Below are positions 35,379 to 48,019 of a DNA stretch of 64,000 nucleotides, one piece after another. The translations under genes were made by a program, and so were the position numbers. The stretch spans positions 62,001 to 126,000 of the forward strand of contig NZ_JACJLR010000006.1 of NCBI RefSeq assembly GCF_016902345.1, given 5' to 3'. The first letter of the stretch is position 1. Each line of letters begins with the position of its first letter. A model generated the notes under the pieces. The model made no database searches. It was not told the origin of the DNA and was given only the letters and a program-made list of their open reading frames with translations. Source of the stretch: Mediterraneibacter glycyrrhizinilyticus (lineage in GTDB: Bacteria; Bacillota; Clostridia; Lachnospirales; Lachnospiraceae).

Positions 35379-35640
35379 TGTTGATAAATGTGGATAACCT
35401 TGTAGATAAACTGTGGAACATATGTTGAAGACCATGAGGATAACACAAAAGCCATTTGAGGCAGTCCAGATTATCCCCACACATTCCGCACTGTTCCCCA
35501 CGGAAACCTACAGACTTATCAAAGCGGACAAGCCCTTATTTTTCAAGGCTTTGAGGCACTTATGAACATATCCACAGCCCCTATTAAGAAGACTACGGAA
35601 ATGTTTTATTTATATATTTATAAAAAGCACCGCTGAAATT
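35379..35640. other. oriC: right DnaA-box cluster and AT-rich unwinding candidate
   Basis: Between dnaA and dnaN: TGTGGATAA at 35389, one-mismatch TGTTGATAA at 35379, and ATATCCACA at 35568. The last is followed ~25 bp later by a run of A/T (35604-35626, TTTATTTATATATTTATA). This mirrors the bipartite origin of Bacillus, where unwinding happens between dnaA and dnaN. The unwinding element is inferred from base composition only. Confidence 0.7.
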
Positions 35641-35673
35641 TTTTTCACATACGGCGAAAGGAGTTATCTTCAA

Positions 35674-36783
35674 ATGAAAATTGTTTGTACTAAATCCAAT
35701 CTGGTAAAAGGCGTCAGCATCGTATCCAAGGCAGTTCCCTCTAAGACGACCATGCCGATTCTGGAATGTATCCTGATCGATGCCTCTACCGATGTGGTAA
35801 GACTTACAGCGAATGATATGGAACTTGGAATCGAGACAACAATAGAAGGAGAGATCATTGACAGAGGGATCATTGCGATCAATGCAAAGATCTTCTCTGA
35901 GATCGTAAGAAAGCTTCCGGACAGTGACGTGGTTATAGAGACAGATTCTGACAATCAGGCAATGATCACCTGTGAGAAAGCGAAGTTCAATATTGCCGCT
36001 CAGTCAGGAGACGATTTTTCCTATCTTCCTGCAGTTGAGAAAGATGACTTTATCACTGTGTCTGAATTTACTCTGAAAGAAGTGATCCGTCAGACGATCT
36101 TCTCTATCGCTGACAATGATACGAACAAGATGATGACGGGAGAACTTTTTGAGATCGAGGACAATGTACTGAAAGTGGTCTCTCTTGACGGACACCGTAT
36201 CTCGATCCGCAAGATTGAGCTGAAAGACTCCTATCAGCCGAAAAAAGTCATCGTACCCGGAAAGACGCTTCAGGAGATCAGTAAGATCATCGGCGGAGAA
36301 GCGGAAGCGGAAGTTGATATTTCATTTACGAGAAATCATATTGTATTTGAGTTTGACAGAACTGTAGTGGTATCACGACTGATCGAGGGAGAGTATTTCA
36401 GGATCGATCAGATGCTCTCCAGCGATTATGAGACAAAAGTAAGGATCAATAAGAGAGAGCTTCTGGACTGTATCGACCGCGCTACTCTTCTCATCAAGGA
36501 AGGAGATAAAAAGCCGATCATCATCGATATCAGGGATGAGTCCATGGAACTGAAGATCAAATCACAGTTCGGATCCATGGATGAGGTCATTCTCTGCGTA
36601 AAAGAAGGCAAAGATCTTCTGATCGGGTTTAACCCGAAATTCTTGATCGATGCACTCAGGGTCATTGATGACGACGAGGTGGATCTGTACTTTATGAACG
36701 CGAAAGCGCCATGCTTTATCAAGGACGAGAATCAGAGCTATATCTATCTGATCCTTCCTGTTAATTTTAACGCAGCTGTTTAA
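35674..36783 (+). CDS. dnaN: DNA polymerase III sliding clamp (beta subunit)
   Basis: 369 residues, three repeated clamp domains. N-terminal KIVCTKSNLVKGVSIVSKAV, LPDSDVVIETDSDNQAMITC, and C-terminal CFIKDENQSYIYLILPVNF (the classic ending with MP(M/V) replaced by LPV). It forms the ring that tethers the replicative polymerase. GAAAGGAG lies upstream of the ATG. Confidence 0.97.
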   Translation: MKIVCTKSNLVKGVSIVSKAVPSKTTMPILECILIDASTDVVRLTANDMELGIETTIEGEIIDRGIIAINAKIFSEIVRKLPDSDVVIETDSDNQAMITCEKAKFNIAAQSGDDFSYLPAVEKDDFITVSEFTLKEVIRQTIFSIADNDTNKMMTGELFEIEDNVLKVVSLDGHRISIRKIELKDSYQPKKVIVPGKTLQEISKIIGGEAEAEVDISFTRNHIVFEFDRTVVVSRLIEGEYFRIDQMLSSDYETKVRINKRELLDCIDRATLLIKEGDKKPIIIDIRDESMELKIKSQFGSMDEVILCVKEGKDLLIGFNPKFLIDALRVIDDDEVDLYFMNAKAPCFIKDENQSYIYLILPVNFNAAV

Positions 36784-36827
36784 AGTCTGCGGGATCATTT
36801 GAATTTTTGAAAAAGGAGTTTTAGAGA

Positions 36828-37040
36828 ATGGAAATATTCAATCTGCGTTCCGGCGATGAATTTATCCGGCTGGGGCAGCTTTTGAAAGCTGTCGGAGCCG
36901 TAGACAGCGGTGTGGAGGCAAAAGAGGCCATCCAGGAAGGTGATGTATCTGTCAACGGCGAGAAGGAGACCCGGAGGGGAAGAAAGTTATATGCCGGGGA
37001 TGCCGTCAGCTACGACGGAAGGGAAATAAAGATACAGTGA
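36828..37040 (+). CDS. yaaA: S4-domain RNA-binding protein YaaA
   Basis: 70 residues: FIRLGQLLKAVGAVDSGVEA, EGDVSVNGEKETRRGRKLY, GDAVSY. This is the S4-fold protein always found between dnaN and recF in Firmicutes. AAAAAGGAG precedes the ATG. Its RNA target is not established. Confidence 0.93.
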   Translation: MEIFNLRSGDEFIRLGQLLKAVGAVDSGVEAKEAIQEGDVSVNGEKETRRGRKLYAGDAVSYDGREIKIQ

Positions 37041-37050
37041 CGGGGAAATT

Positions 37051-40088
<3,038 letters not shown>

Positions 40089-40109
40089 CAATTTACCAGC
40101 GACAGGGGG

Positions 40110-40322
40110 GATGAGGTTCGGGAGGCAGAAATCGAGTTCACTCGAATTTCTGTCTCATGAAACTCATCCAGGTTGGCATTGGAAATGCCAACCCAGCTCA
40201 AAAATCTTTGATTTTTGAGCTGGCTCCCGGAGCGGAAGCAGCCGAAGTCCTGAGCTGGAGCCGGCCGCGGAAGCAGCCGAAGGTCTTTGAACTGGAGCCA
40301 GCCGCGGAAGCAGCCAAAGTTC
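40110..40322. repeat. structured repeat element between gyrB and gyrA
   Basis: Three consecutive stem-loops: an outer GATGAGGTTC/GAAACTCATC stem (40110-40168) enclosing CAGAAAT-CGAG/CTCG-ATTTCTG; GGTTGGCATT/AATGCCAACC with a 3-nt loop (40171-40193); CCAGCTCAAAAATC/GATTTTTGAGCTGG with loop TTT (40193-40223). Three tandem 35-37-bp units follow (starts 40217, 40252, 40289), each containing GCGGAAGCAGCC. No coding frame across it is convincing. Confidence 0.85.
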
Positions 40323-40364
40323 ACAGGCTGAATCCGGCTGTGAAAGAATAGAAGGAGATAAAAG

Positions 40365-42872
40365 ATGGAAGATAATATTTTTGATAAAGTCCATGAAGTC
40401 GATCTGAAAAAAACGATGGAAACTTCTTACATCGATTACGCCATGAGCGTTATCGCATCCCGTGCCCTCCCGGACGTAAGGGACGGTCTCAAGCCGGTGC
40501 AGAGAAGGATCCTCTACTCTATGATCGAGCTGAACAATGGTCCGGACAAACCGCATCGTAAATGTGCGCGTATCGTCGGTGATACAATGGGTAAATATCA
40601 TCCCCACGGAGACAGTTCGATCTATGGCGCATTAGTAAATCTTGCCCAGGAATGGTCCACAAGATATCCGCTTGTTGACGGTCACGGAAACTTTGGTTCC
40701 GTGGACGGGGACGGAGCTGCGGCGATGCGTTATACAGAGGCGCGTCTGAGCAGGATCTCCATGGAGATGACAGCGGATATAAACAAAGATACCGTTGATT
40801 TTACCCCGAACTTTGACGAGACGGAGAAAGAGCCTGCCGTCCTTCCTTCCAGATTCCCGAACCTTCTGGTCAACGGAACTTCAGGTATAGCGGTTGGTAT
40901 GGCGACAAACATCCCGCCTCACAATCTGAAAGAGGTCATTGCCGCAGTAGTAAAGATCATCGATGACCAGATCGAGGAGAATGGAGCGACTACGATCGAA
41001 GATATTCTTCAGATCGTAAAAGGCCCGGACTTCCCGACCGGAGCAGAGATCCTCGGAACAAGAGGAATCGAGGAAGCATATCGTACAGGACGGGGCAAGA
41101 TCCGGGTCCGCGCGATCACAAATATCGAGCCCATGCAGAACGGGAAGAACCGGATCATCGTGACAGAACTTCCCTACATGGTAAATAAGGCCAGGCTGAT
41201 TGAAAAGATCGCTGATCTGGTAAAAGAGAAAAAAATTGACGGGATCACAGACCTGAGCGACCAGTCAAACCGCGAGGGAATGAGGATCTGCATTGAGCTG
41301 AGAAGGGACGTCAATCCGAACGTGATCCTGAACCAGCTCTATAAACATACCCAGCTCCAGGATACATTTGGTGTGATCATGCTGGCTCTTGTGAACAATG
41401 AGCCAAAGATCATGAACCTTCTCGATATGCTACAGTATTATCTGCAGCATCAGGAAGAGGTTGTCACAAGAAGAACAAAATACGATCTGAATAAAGCGGA
41501 AGAAAGAGCCCATATCTTACAGGGATTATTGATCGCGCTTGACAATATCGACGAAGTCATCCGGATCATCCGGGGATCAAAGACAGTACAGATCGCAAAG
41601 ACGGAGTTGATGGAGCGGTTCGGACTTTCTGACGCACAGGCACAGGCGATCGTGGATATGCGTCTGCGTGCTCTGACAGGTCTGGAACGGGAAAAGATCG
41701 AGAACGAATATGCGGAGCTGACAAAGAAGATCGAGGAATTGAAAGCAATTCTGGCGGACCGCAAACTCCTTCTCGGAGTCATAAAGAAAGAGATCCTTAT
41801 CATTTCCGAAAAATACGGCGATGACAGGAGAACAAGGATCGGCTATGATGAGTTCGACATTTCCATGGAGGATCTGATCCCCAGAGAAAATGTCGTGATC
41901 ACCATGACGAATCTCGGATACATCAAGCGGATGGGCATGGATACCTTCAAGAGCCAGAACCGTGGCGGTAAGGGGATCAAAGGGATGCAGACGCTTGAAG
42001 ATGACTATATCAGGGAGCTGTTCGTCACGACCAGCCACCACTATATCATGTTCTTTACCAATACAGGACGTGTTTACCGTCTCAAAGGTTATGAGATTCC
42101 GGAAGCGGGAAGAACTGCAAGAGGAACCGCGATCATTAATCTGCTCCAGCTCATGCCGGATGAGAAGATCACGGCGATGATCCCGATCAAAGAATATGAG
42201 GAAGGCAAGTATCTGTTCATGGCGACAGAGAAAGGTCTGGTAAAGAAGACGCCGATCACAGAATATGCAAATGTGAGAAAGACCGGTCTCGCGGCGATCG
42301 CTCTCCGCGAGGACGACAGACTGATCGAAGTAAAAGTGACAGATAATGAACAGGATATCCTTCTCGTCACAAAATACGGACAGTGCATCAGGTTCAGCGA
42401 GAAAGACGTCCGCTCTACAGGAAGAGTTTCCATGGGCGTGCGCGGCATGAACCTGGGAGATAATGACCTTGTCATCGGAATGCAGATCAGCAGCCAGGGA
42501 AAAGCTATGCTCATCGTATCTGAAAAAGGTATGGGCAAGCGTACTTCCATGGATGAGTTCACAAAGCAGAACCGCGGCGGAAAAGGCGTGAAATGCTATA
42601 AGATCACGGAAAAGACAGGCAATGTGGTGGGCATGAAGGCCGTGGATGAAGACAGCGAGATCATGATCATCAACACGGAAGGCATTATCATCAGGATGAA
42701 ATGCTCCGATATCTCGGTATACGGAAGGATCACTTCCGGAGTGAAGCTGATCAACCTTCCGGAAAATGACAGGGTGGCAAGTGTCGCTAAAGTGAGGAAG
42801 GCTTCGGCTGAGATTGACGGCGAGCAGGTTGAAATCTCGGATGAAGAAGATGAGGCAGAAAAAGAAGAATAA
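40365..42872 (+). CDS. gyrA: DNA gyrase subunit A
   Basis: 835 residues. Breakage-reunion domain with the active Tyr in [30 protein letters not shown], and a C-terminal beta-pinwheel with the GyrA box [10 protein letters not shown] (residues ~525-535) and related blades, then an acidic tail ([10 protein letters not shown]). The GyrA box indicates a true gyrase rather than topoisomerase IV. GAAGGAG precedes the ATG. Confidence 0.98.
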   Translation: MEDNIFDKVHEVDLKKTMETSYIDYAMSVIASRALPDVRDGLKPVQRRILYSMIELNNGPDKPHRKCARIVGDTMGKYHPHGDSSIYGALVNLAQEWSTRYPLVDGHGNFGSVDGDGAAAMRYTEARLSRISMEMTADINKDTVDFTPNFDETEKEPAVLPSRFPNLLVNGTSGIAVGMATNIPPHNLKEVIAAVVKIIDDQIEENGATTIEDILQIVKGPDFPTGAEILGTRGIEEAYRTGRGKIRVRAITNIEPMQNGKNRIIVTELPYMVNKARLIEKIADLVKEKKIDGITDLSDQSNREGMRICIELRRDVNPNVILNQLYKHTQLQDTFGVIMLALVNNEPKIMNLLDMLQYYLQHQEEVVTRRTKYDLNKAEERAHILQGLLIALDNIDEVIRIIRGSKTVQIAKTELMERFGLSDAQAQAIVDMRLRALTGLEREKIENEYAELTKKIEELKAILADRKLLLGVIKKEILIISEKYGDDRRTRIGYDEFDISMEDLIPRENVVITMTNLGYIKRMGMDTFKSQNRGGKGIKGMQTLEDDYIRELFVTTSHHYIMFFTNTGRVYRLKGYEIPEAGRTARGTAIINLLQLMPDEKITAMIPIKEYEEGKYLFMATEKGLVKKTPITEYANVRKTGLAAIALREDDRLIEVKVTDNEQDILLVTKYGQCIRFSEKDVRSTGRVSMGVRGMNLGDNDLVIGMQISSQGKAMLIVSEKGMGKRTSMDEFTKQNRGGKGVKCYKITEKTGNVVGMKAVDEDSEIMIINTEGIIIRMKCSDISVYGRITSGVKLINLPENDRVASVAKVRKASAEIDGEQVEISDEEDEAEKEE

Positions 42873-42890
42873 ATAACAGTAGAGTAAGAA

Positions 42891-42937
42891 AACAGTGACT
42901 GAAGGTGTCCGGCATCTTCAGTCACTGTTTTTTTTTG
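42891..42937 (+). terminator. Rho-independent terminator after gyrA
   Basis: AACAGTGACTGAAG and its exact complement around an 11-nt loop, followed by at least nine T residues. It closes the origin-proximal rightward genes. Confidence 0.95.
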
Positions 42938-43092
42938 CAGCGGAAGAGAGAGCTAAACTGCGCATATTTTAGAGATGCATATTGAAAAACAAGACTAATT
43001 TATTGAAAAACGATAAAATTATATTGACATTTAATAATTTCGATCATATAATCCAGATAAAAGAAAATAATAACATGAATAAGGAGGATATG

Positions 43093-43545
43093 ATGAGAAA
43101 AAATGGTTTTGTTTCGTTTACAAAGTATTTTCTTGATTTTATGTTCTTTGCAGGAATACTTGTTGAGATCACTCTGCCCTTTACGTTGAGGATGGCGGGA
43201 AAATATTATTCTGCTGAGATTGGAAGGCAGTATATTCCGATGCTGATAATTTTTGGAATATCGGGAATATGCGGGCTGATCATTGTTTTCTGTCTGAGAA
43301 AGATGATGAGGACTGTAACGGAGAAGAATTGTTTTGTCAGTGAAAATACGCGAAGCTTAAAAGTGATGGGAAGGGTAAGTCTCGTGATCACAGTGCTCTT
43401 CCTTGTCAAAAGTGTGATGATTCCGACGCCGGCATCTTTTATCATTGTGCTTACCTTCTTTATAGCGGGGATGTTCAGCCATGTACTCAGTCTTGTGTTT
43501 GAAGAGGCTGTACGCTTCAAAGAAGAAAACGATCTGACGATATAG
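43093..43545 (+). CDS. DUF2975 family membrane protein
   Basis: 150 residues with four membrane helices (YFLDFMFFAGILVEI, MLIIFGISGICGLIIVF, VSLVITVLFLVKSV, IIVLTFFIAGMFSHV), the DUF2975 layout. It is followed 11 bp later by a YozG-type HTH gene. DUF2975-HTH pairs recur widely in Firmicutes and likely form a membrane protein and regulator unit; function unknown. ATG at 43093 follows AAGGAGG by 5 nt; the ATG at 43090 is too close. Confidence 0.82.
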   Translation: MRKNGFVSFTKYFLDFMFFAGILVEITLPFTLRMAGKYYSAEIGRQYIPMLIIFGISGICGLIIVFCLRKMMRTVTEKNCFVSENTRSLKVMGRVSLVITVLFLVKSVMIPTPASFIIVLTFFIAGMFSHVLSLVFEEAVRFKEENDLTI

Positions 43546-43556
43546 GAGGAGGTAAA

Positions 43557-43775
43557 ATGGCGATAATCGTAAATCTGGATGTAATGATGGCAAAAAGAAA
43601 AATGAGTGTGACAGAGCTGGCAAATGAGATCGACATCACGATGGCAAATCTTTCAATCCTGAAAAATAATAAGGCAAAGGCGGTCAGATTTACTACGCTG
43701 GACGCAATATGCAAGGCGTTGAAATGCCAGCCGGGAGATATTCTTGAATATGTGGAGGAGGATCAGGATGAATGA
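43557..43775 (+). CDS. YozG-like Cro/CI-type HTH regulator
   Basis: 72 residues: IIVNLDVMMAKRKMSVTELA, IDITMANLSILKNNKAKAVRF, CKALKCQPGDILEYV. Short XRE-type regulators of this form lack a sensor domain and usually regulate the adjacent membrane-protein genes. AGGAGGAGG lies just before the ATG. The stop overlaps the DUF4153 gene start, so all three genes are one operon. Confidence 0.9.
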   Translation: MAIIVNLDVMMAKRKMSVTELANEIDITMANLSILKNNKAKAVRFTTLDAICKALKCQPGDILEYVEEDQDE

Positions 43776-45285
43776 GACATATATAGAAAAAATGAGAAAA
43801 GATCATTTGTGGTTTTTCAGGATGAGCCTGCTGTTTGGAGTGCTCTTTGTGTTCTGCATCTACAGAAATATGTCAGGGATCACTTTTCCAGTCCTGACAG
43901 CGGTTTTGATCGGGTTTTCCACAGTTATTCTCATAAGGATGGGGATTACTCTCCGAAAAGACACGATACTGTATGGAATCGGCATTCTGCTCCTGGGGAT
44001 ATCTACCTGCCTTACGTCAAGCGGTTTTCTTCATTTTTTCAACTATGTGGGTATCCTTCTCCTGTTCAGCGCGGCGGTACTTCATCAGGTTCAGGACGAC
44101 AGGGAGTGGGGCTTTCTGCAATATATGAGAAAAATGTTTTCTCTCGCAGGAATGTGGATCATTTCATTTGCAGAACCTTTCAGTAAACAGGAAAACAAAG
44201 AAAATGTGGATAAAAAGGTAGGAATGTTGAAAAATAAGAAGGCAAAGTCTGTTGGAGTGGGAATCTTGATCGCAGTTCTCTTTCTCTGTATCGTTATTCC
44301 TCTTTTGATGACGTCAGACAGGATATTTTCAAAGTTTTTCACAGAGATTTTCAGTATTTTTAATTTTATAAATATATTTGAAAAATTTGATCTTGGAAAT
44401 CTGATCGGAATCCTCAGCACATTTCTGATCGGGATGTTTGGAATTTACGCCTTTTTTGCTGCAGTATTCCGTATGAATCAGGAAAATCAAAAAACAGAAG
44501 GGATAAAAAAAGCCGATTCGGTCACAGGAATCACATTTACAGGGATTCTTGCGGCGGTGTATGTGTTCTATTCAATGATACAGATTTTCTATCTGTTTCT
44601 CAGGATGGATATGGGGCTTCCGGACGGGATGACTTATTCCCAATATGCACATGAGGGCTTCTGGCAGCTTTTGTTTGTAAGTCTGATCAACTTTGGTGCA
44701 GTAGTTATCTGTCTCCAGGTATTTGAAGAAAATAAAATTCTGCGGATCCTGCTCTGTGTGGTGTCGCTGTGCACCTGTGTGATGATCATTTCCGCGGCAT
44801 ACAGGATGATGCTCTATGTCGGAGAATATGATCTTACGTTTCTTCGGGTTCTGGTGCTTTGGTTTCTGGCTGTCCTGATGATCATTTTCTGGGGCGTGAT
44901 ATACAACATTTTCCAGAGAAAATTCCGATTGTTTAAATGCATCATGGCGGTACTGTCGGTGATGTATATCGGATTTTCTCTCATTCGTCCGGACCGGTTC
45001 ATAGCGGAATATAATATCTCGAATATGGAGTCCGTGAGTTATGACGATGTGATGTATCTTCTCTACGGACTTTCCGAAGATGCGGCGCCGGAACTGGAAG
45101 GGATCGATATGGATGAGCTTCTGGAGATCGGGGCATTCGATGAGGTGAATTATTATTTTAACGAGATCCAGGCTAAATACAGGGAGATGGATCTCAGATC
45201 ATGGAATTTTTCATGCAGCAGTGGGGCTGACACAGCGGCGGAGTGGAAAGAAAATGCTGTAATAAAAGGCATTGCCGTGGAATAG
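43768..45285 (+). CDS. DUF4153/DUF4173-family polytopic membrane protein
   Basis: 505 residues with about 12 hydrophobic segments and a C-terminal soluble tail (residues ~425-505) bearing NISNMESVSYDDVMYLLYGL. The RPDRFIAEYNI block and general layout fit DUF4153/DUF4173, membrane proteins of unknown function often encoded with HTH and DUF2975 proteins as here. GGAGGAGG precedes ATG 43768; the longer frame is not needed. Confidence 0.75.
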   Translation: MNETYIEKMRKDHLWFFRMSLLFGVLFVFCIYRNMSGITFPVLTAVLIGFSTVILIRMGITLRKDTILYGIGILLLGISTCLTSSGFLHFFNYVGILLLFSAAVLHQVQDDREWGFLQYMRKMFSLAGMWIISFAEPFSKQENKENVDKKVGMLKNKKAKSVGVGILIAVLFLCIVIPLLMTSDRIFSKFFTEIFSIFNFINIFEKFDLGNLIGILSTFLIGMFGIYAFFAAVFRMNQENQKTEGIKKADSVTGITFTGILAAVYVFYSMIQIFYLFLRMDMGLPDGMTYSQYAHEGFWQLLFVSLINFGAVVICLQVFEENKILRILLCVVSLCTCVMIISAAYRMMLYVGEYDLTFLRVLVLWFLAVLMIIFWGVIYNIFQRKFRLFKCIMAVLSVMYIGFSLIRPDRFIAEYNISNMESVSYDDVMYLLYGLSEDAAPELEGIDMDELLEIGAFDEVNYYFNEIQAKYREMDLRSWNFSCSSGADTAAEWKENAVIKGIAVE

Positions 45286-45324
45286 AATACAGTAAGCCAA
45301 AACGATGGGAAGGGAGCACGGAGC

Positions 45325-45534
45325 GTGGAGAATAAAATTACAGGGATCGCGATCAATTTTGTGATAAGGGCGATTGTTGGAATGACGTTGATTTTTTTCA
45401 TAAACCAGTACGTGCTCCCCGATGATTCTTCAATTAATGTGGGTCTGAACGCGGTCTCTTTTTTGACATCCGGAACCCTTGGAATTCCTGGGGTCTGTCT
45501 GCTTTACGGGATCATGTGCTATCAGATTTTGTGA
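45325..45534 (+). CDS. bofA: BofA-family protein (pro-sigmaK processing inhibitor)
   Basis: 69 residues from GTG at 45325 after GGGAG. Two hydrophobic segments and the family ending TSGTLGIPGVCLLYGI. In Bacillus, BofA restrains SpoIVFB, which cleaves pro-sigmaK during sporulation. Presence suggests a spore-forming ancestry. The partner genes are not in this window. Confidence 0.85.
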   Translation: MENKITGIAINFVIRAIVGMTLIFFINQYVLPDDSSINVGLNAVSFLTSGTLGIPGVCLLYGIMCYQIL

Positions 45535-45565
45535 GAATTTCACAAAACGAAAAATTTTTCAGTTT

Positions 45566-45599
45566 GGGTCTGGACAAAATAAGACCCGATGGATATAAT
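45566..45599 (+). promoter_or_regulatory. promoter and operator-like repeat of the tad operon
   Basis: TGGACA, 17-bp spacer, TATAAT gives a near-consensus housekeeping promoter (45571-45599). An inverted repeat GGGTC-N12-GACCC (45566-45587) overlaps the -35 hexamer and could be a regulator site. Confidence 0.7.
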
Positions 45600-45605
45600 G
45601 CGTCT

Positions 45606-45737
45606 TACACAGCAGGAGTCACCTGCTGCAGCATCCGGATTTTGAGGGAAAGACGGATGCGTCTTGGAACCGGTATCTGAGATACCGGATATCGTGTATT
45701 TTCATTCGTGCTGTAGTATCGCAGCAAAATTCATATT
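45606..45737 (+). promoter_or_regulatory. hairpin-rich 5' leader of the tad operon
   Basis: After the predicted start come AGCAGG/CCTGCT (45611-45627), GCATCCG/CGGATGC (45631-45660) and CCGGTATC/GATACCGG (45670-45688). ATGCGTCTT is repeated at 45598 and 45657. It matches no riboswitch class I recognise. tadZ starts after the third hairpin without a good ribosome site, so a control of translation is possible. Confidence 0.5.
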
Positions 45738-46802
45738 ATGCAGATTGAAAAAAAGGAGGGAGGGAGAGCACCGGAACATTTTGTTCTGTGTGATGTACAG
45801 ACAGGTTATTCTGAGAACCTGCTTAAGATTTTTACAGAAAAATTTCAGGGAAACTATCGTTTTCATCTCTTTAACGATATTGGAAAGGCTGCTGAGTTTT
45901 CTAAGAAAGTCAGTGTTGATATCTTTGTGGCGGCAGAGGAGTTCAGCCGGGAAGAGAGAAGGAAGATAGAGGCAGGAAAGAGGTTCCTTCTGTGCGGGAC
46001 GAGGGGAAGGAATACCGGATCAGGAGAGATCCCTTTATTTCGATATCAGCCGGCAGATAAGATCATGCAGGAGATAAGGGAAAATGAAATCAGAGAAGGA
46101 ATATCGAATGGAAGGGTGAGAAAGAAAAAAACGCAGGATCAGCCGCCCGGAGAAGAAGAGATGAGAGCATTGGATCATCCCGTCCGGAGCAGTGAACGGC
46201 GGAGCAGGATATCGTCGGAGACATCGACAAAAGGTCTGATCGGTGTGTATTCACCGGTTGGAAGAATCGGAAAGACAAGGTTTGCCATACATCTTGCCAG
46301 ACAGCTCTCGCAGAAGATGCCTGTGCTCTATCTGAACATGGAGGGAAATGCCGGCGGAAGTTACTATTTTCCGGAAAATCCGGAACAGAATCTTGGAGAT
46401 CTGATCTACTACATGAGACAGGACGGAATCAATCCGGGAATGAAGATCAGTACGATGGCGGGACAGTCTGACGGTATGGATTATATCATGCCCATGGAAT
46501 ATGAGCAGGATGTAAAGAATGTGAAAAAGGAAGAGTGGATGGAACTTCTGGATACCATATTGGAGAAATGTATCTATGAGGCGGTCATTCTCGACCTTGG
46601 AGACTGCATTGAAGGTCTGTATGAAATACTCAGAAAATGTGAGAAGGTGTATACCCTGTATATTGATGAAGGGACAGCGCTTGCAAAAATAGAACAGTAT
46701 GAGAAGAATCTGAGAGCGTCAGGATATGGAGATGTCCTTGGGCGGACTGTAAAGCGCAGAGTCGGCAGAATGCGGCGGTCGGGAGAAAAGCAGGAAATAT
46801 GA
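45738..46802 (+). CDS. tadZ: TadZ/CpaE-like pilus assembly ATPase
   Basis: 354 residues. N-terminal receiver-like domain (HFVLCDVQTGYSENLLKIF, residues ~15-105), charged linker (~105-165), then a ParA/MinD-like domain whose Walker A is GVYSPVGRIGKTRFAIHLA and Walker B region VILDLGDCIEG. TadZ proteins localise the Tad machine. It opens the Tad/Flp operon and overlaps tadA by 4 bp. The start ATG has no clear ribosome site, but no better start exists. Confidence 0.85.
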   Translation: MQIEKKEGGRAPEHFVLCDVQTGYSENLLKIFTEKFQGNYRFHLFNDIGKAAEFSKKVSVDIFVAAEEFSREERRKIEAGKRFLLCGTRGRNTGSGEIPLFRYQPADKIMQEIRENEIREGISNGRVRKKKTQDQPPGEEEMRALDHPVRSSERRSRISSETSTKGLIGVYSPVGRIGKTRFAIHLARQLSQKMPVLYLNMEGNAGGSYYFPENPEQNLGDLIYYMRQDGINPGMKISTMAGQSDGMDYIMPMEYEQDVKNVKKEEWMELLDTILEKCIYEAVILDLGDCIEGLYEILRKCEKVYTLYIDEGTALAKIEQYEKNLRASGYGDVLGRTVKRRVGRMRRSGEKQEI

Positions 46803-48019
46803 GCATGATAAAGACAGAACAGTTTTATGAAAAGATCATGCTCAGAATGGATATGACCAGAGAGACAGAGGATGAGGAGCTCAGGGAATTGATCCATAAT
46901 GTTCTCGAGGAGGCGGGAAAGGAAGAGTATATCCCGCTGAGCGAGAAGATCAGGATGAGCAGAGAGCTGTTCAACGCCTTTCGTAAGCTGGATATTCTGC
47001 AGGAGATGATCGAAGATGAAAACATTACCGAGATCATGGTCAATGGAACGGAGAGCATCTTTTACGAGAAGGGAGGAAGGATATACCGGTCGGATAGGAG
47101 ATTTATTTCCGAGGAGAGGCTGTCTGACGTGATACAGCAGATCGTGGGGGAGACGAACCGGTATGTAAACGAGTCGTCTCCTGTGGTGGATGCAAGGCTG
47201 AGGGACGGATCCAGGGTAAACGTGGTTCTGAAACCGGTCGCAGTAAATGGACCGATCATGACGATCAGGAAGTTTCCCTCCGGTGAAGTCACCATGGCAG
47301 ATCTGATCAGAATAGAAAGTCTGACGTCCGACGCGGCGGAGTTTATCGGAAAACTAGTAAAGGCAAAGTACAACATTTTTGTCAGTGGAGGGACCGGGGC
47401 AGGAAAGACCACATTTCTGAATGCCATGTCTGATTTTATTCCCAAAGACGAAAGGATCATAACGATCGAAGACAATGCGGAACTCAGGATACAGGGAGTG
47501 GATAATCTGGTCAGACTTGAAGCGCGAAGCGCGAATCTTGAAGGAGATGGGGCTGTCACGATACGGGACTTGATCCGGGCAGCGCTCAGGATGAGGCCGG
47601 ACCGGATCATAGTCGGGGAAGTGAGAGGCGAAGAAACGGTGGATATGATCTCCTCGGCAATGCTGAACGGACACAGCGGATCTATGTCAACAGGACATGC
47701 AAACAATCCTTCGGATATGATACACAGACTGGAGACCATGATGATGATGGGGATCGATCTCCCTCTGACAGCGATCCAGAGACAGATCGCTTCGGCGCTG
47801 GATATCATCATCCATCTGGGCAGATTGAGGGATCGGAGCAGAAGGGTGCTCCAGATCGTTGAAGTGACAGGATACGAGAAGGAAACGGTACAGACGAGGA
47901 CGCTCTATGAATTTCAGGAGGAAGGGATGAAAGATGAAAAGATTCAAGGGAAACTTATGAAGGTTAATGAGATCGGGGATAAGGGGAAGCTTCTGGCTGC
48001 AGGATATCAGGAAGAGTGA
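46799..48019 (+). CDS. tadA: TadA/CpaF secretion ATPase
   Basis: 406 residues. Type II/IV secretion hexameric ATPase that drives Flp pilus extension and retraction: N-terminal helical domain with IEDENITEIMVNGTESIFYEKGG, FVSGGTGAGKTTFLNAMS (Walker A), TIEDNAELRI (Asp box), MRPDRIIVGEVRGEE (Walker B), and MSTGHANNP (His box). ATGA overlap with tadZ indicates coupling. Confidence 0.96.
   Translation: MSMIKTEQFYEKIMLRMDMTRETEDEELRELIHNVLEEAGKEEYIPLSEKIRMSRELFNAFRKLDILQEMIEDENITEIMVNGTESIFYEKGGRIYRSDRRFISEERLSDVIQQIVGETNRYVNESSPVVDARLRDGSRVNVVLKPVAVNGPIMTIRKFPSGEVTMADLIRIESLTSDAAEFIGKLVKAKYNIFVSGGTGAGKTTFLNAMSDFIPKDERIITIEDNAELRIQGVDNLVRLEARSANLEGDGAVTIRDLIRAALRMRPDRIIVGEVRGEETVDMISSAMLNGHSGSMSTGHANNPSDMIHRLETMMMMGIDLPLTAIQRQIASALDIIIHLGRLRDRSRRVLQIVEVTGYEKETVQTRTLYEFQEEGMKDEKIQGKLMKVNEIGDKGKLLAAGYQEE

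Noticed and set aside
40217-40322. CRISPR-like 36-bp repeats between gyrB and gyrA
   Set aside because: The units are tandem with no unique spacers and no cas genes are present.
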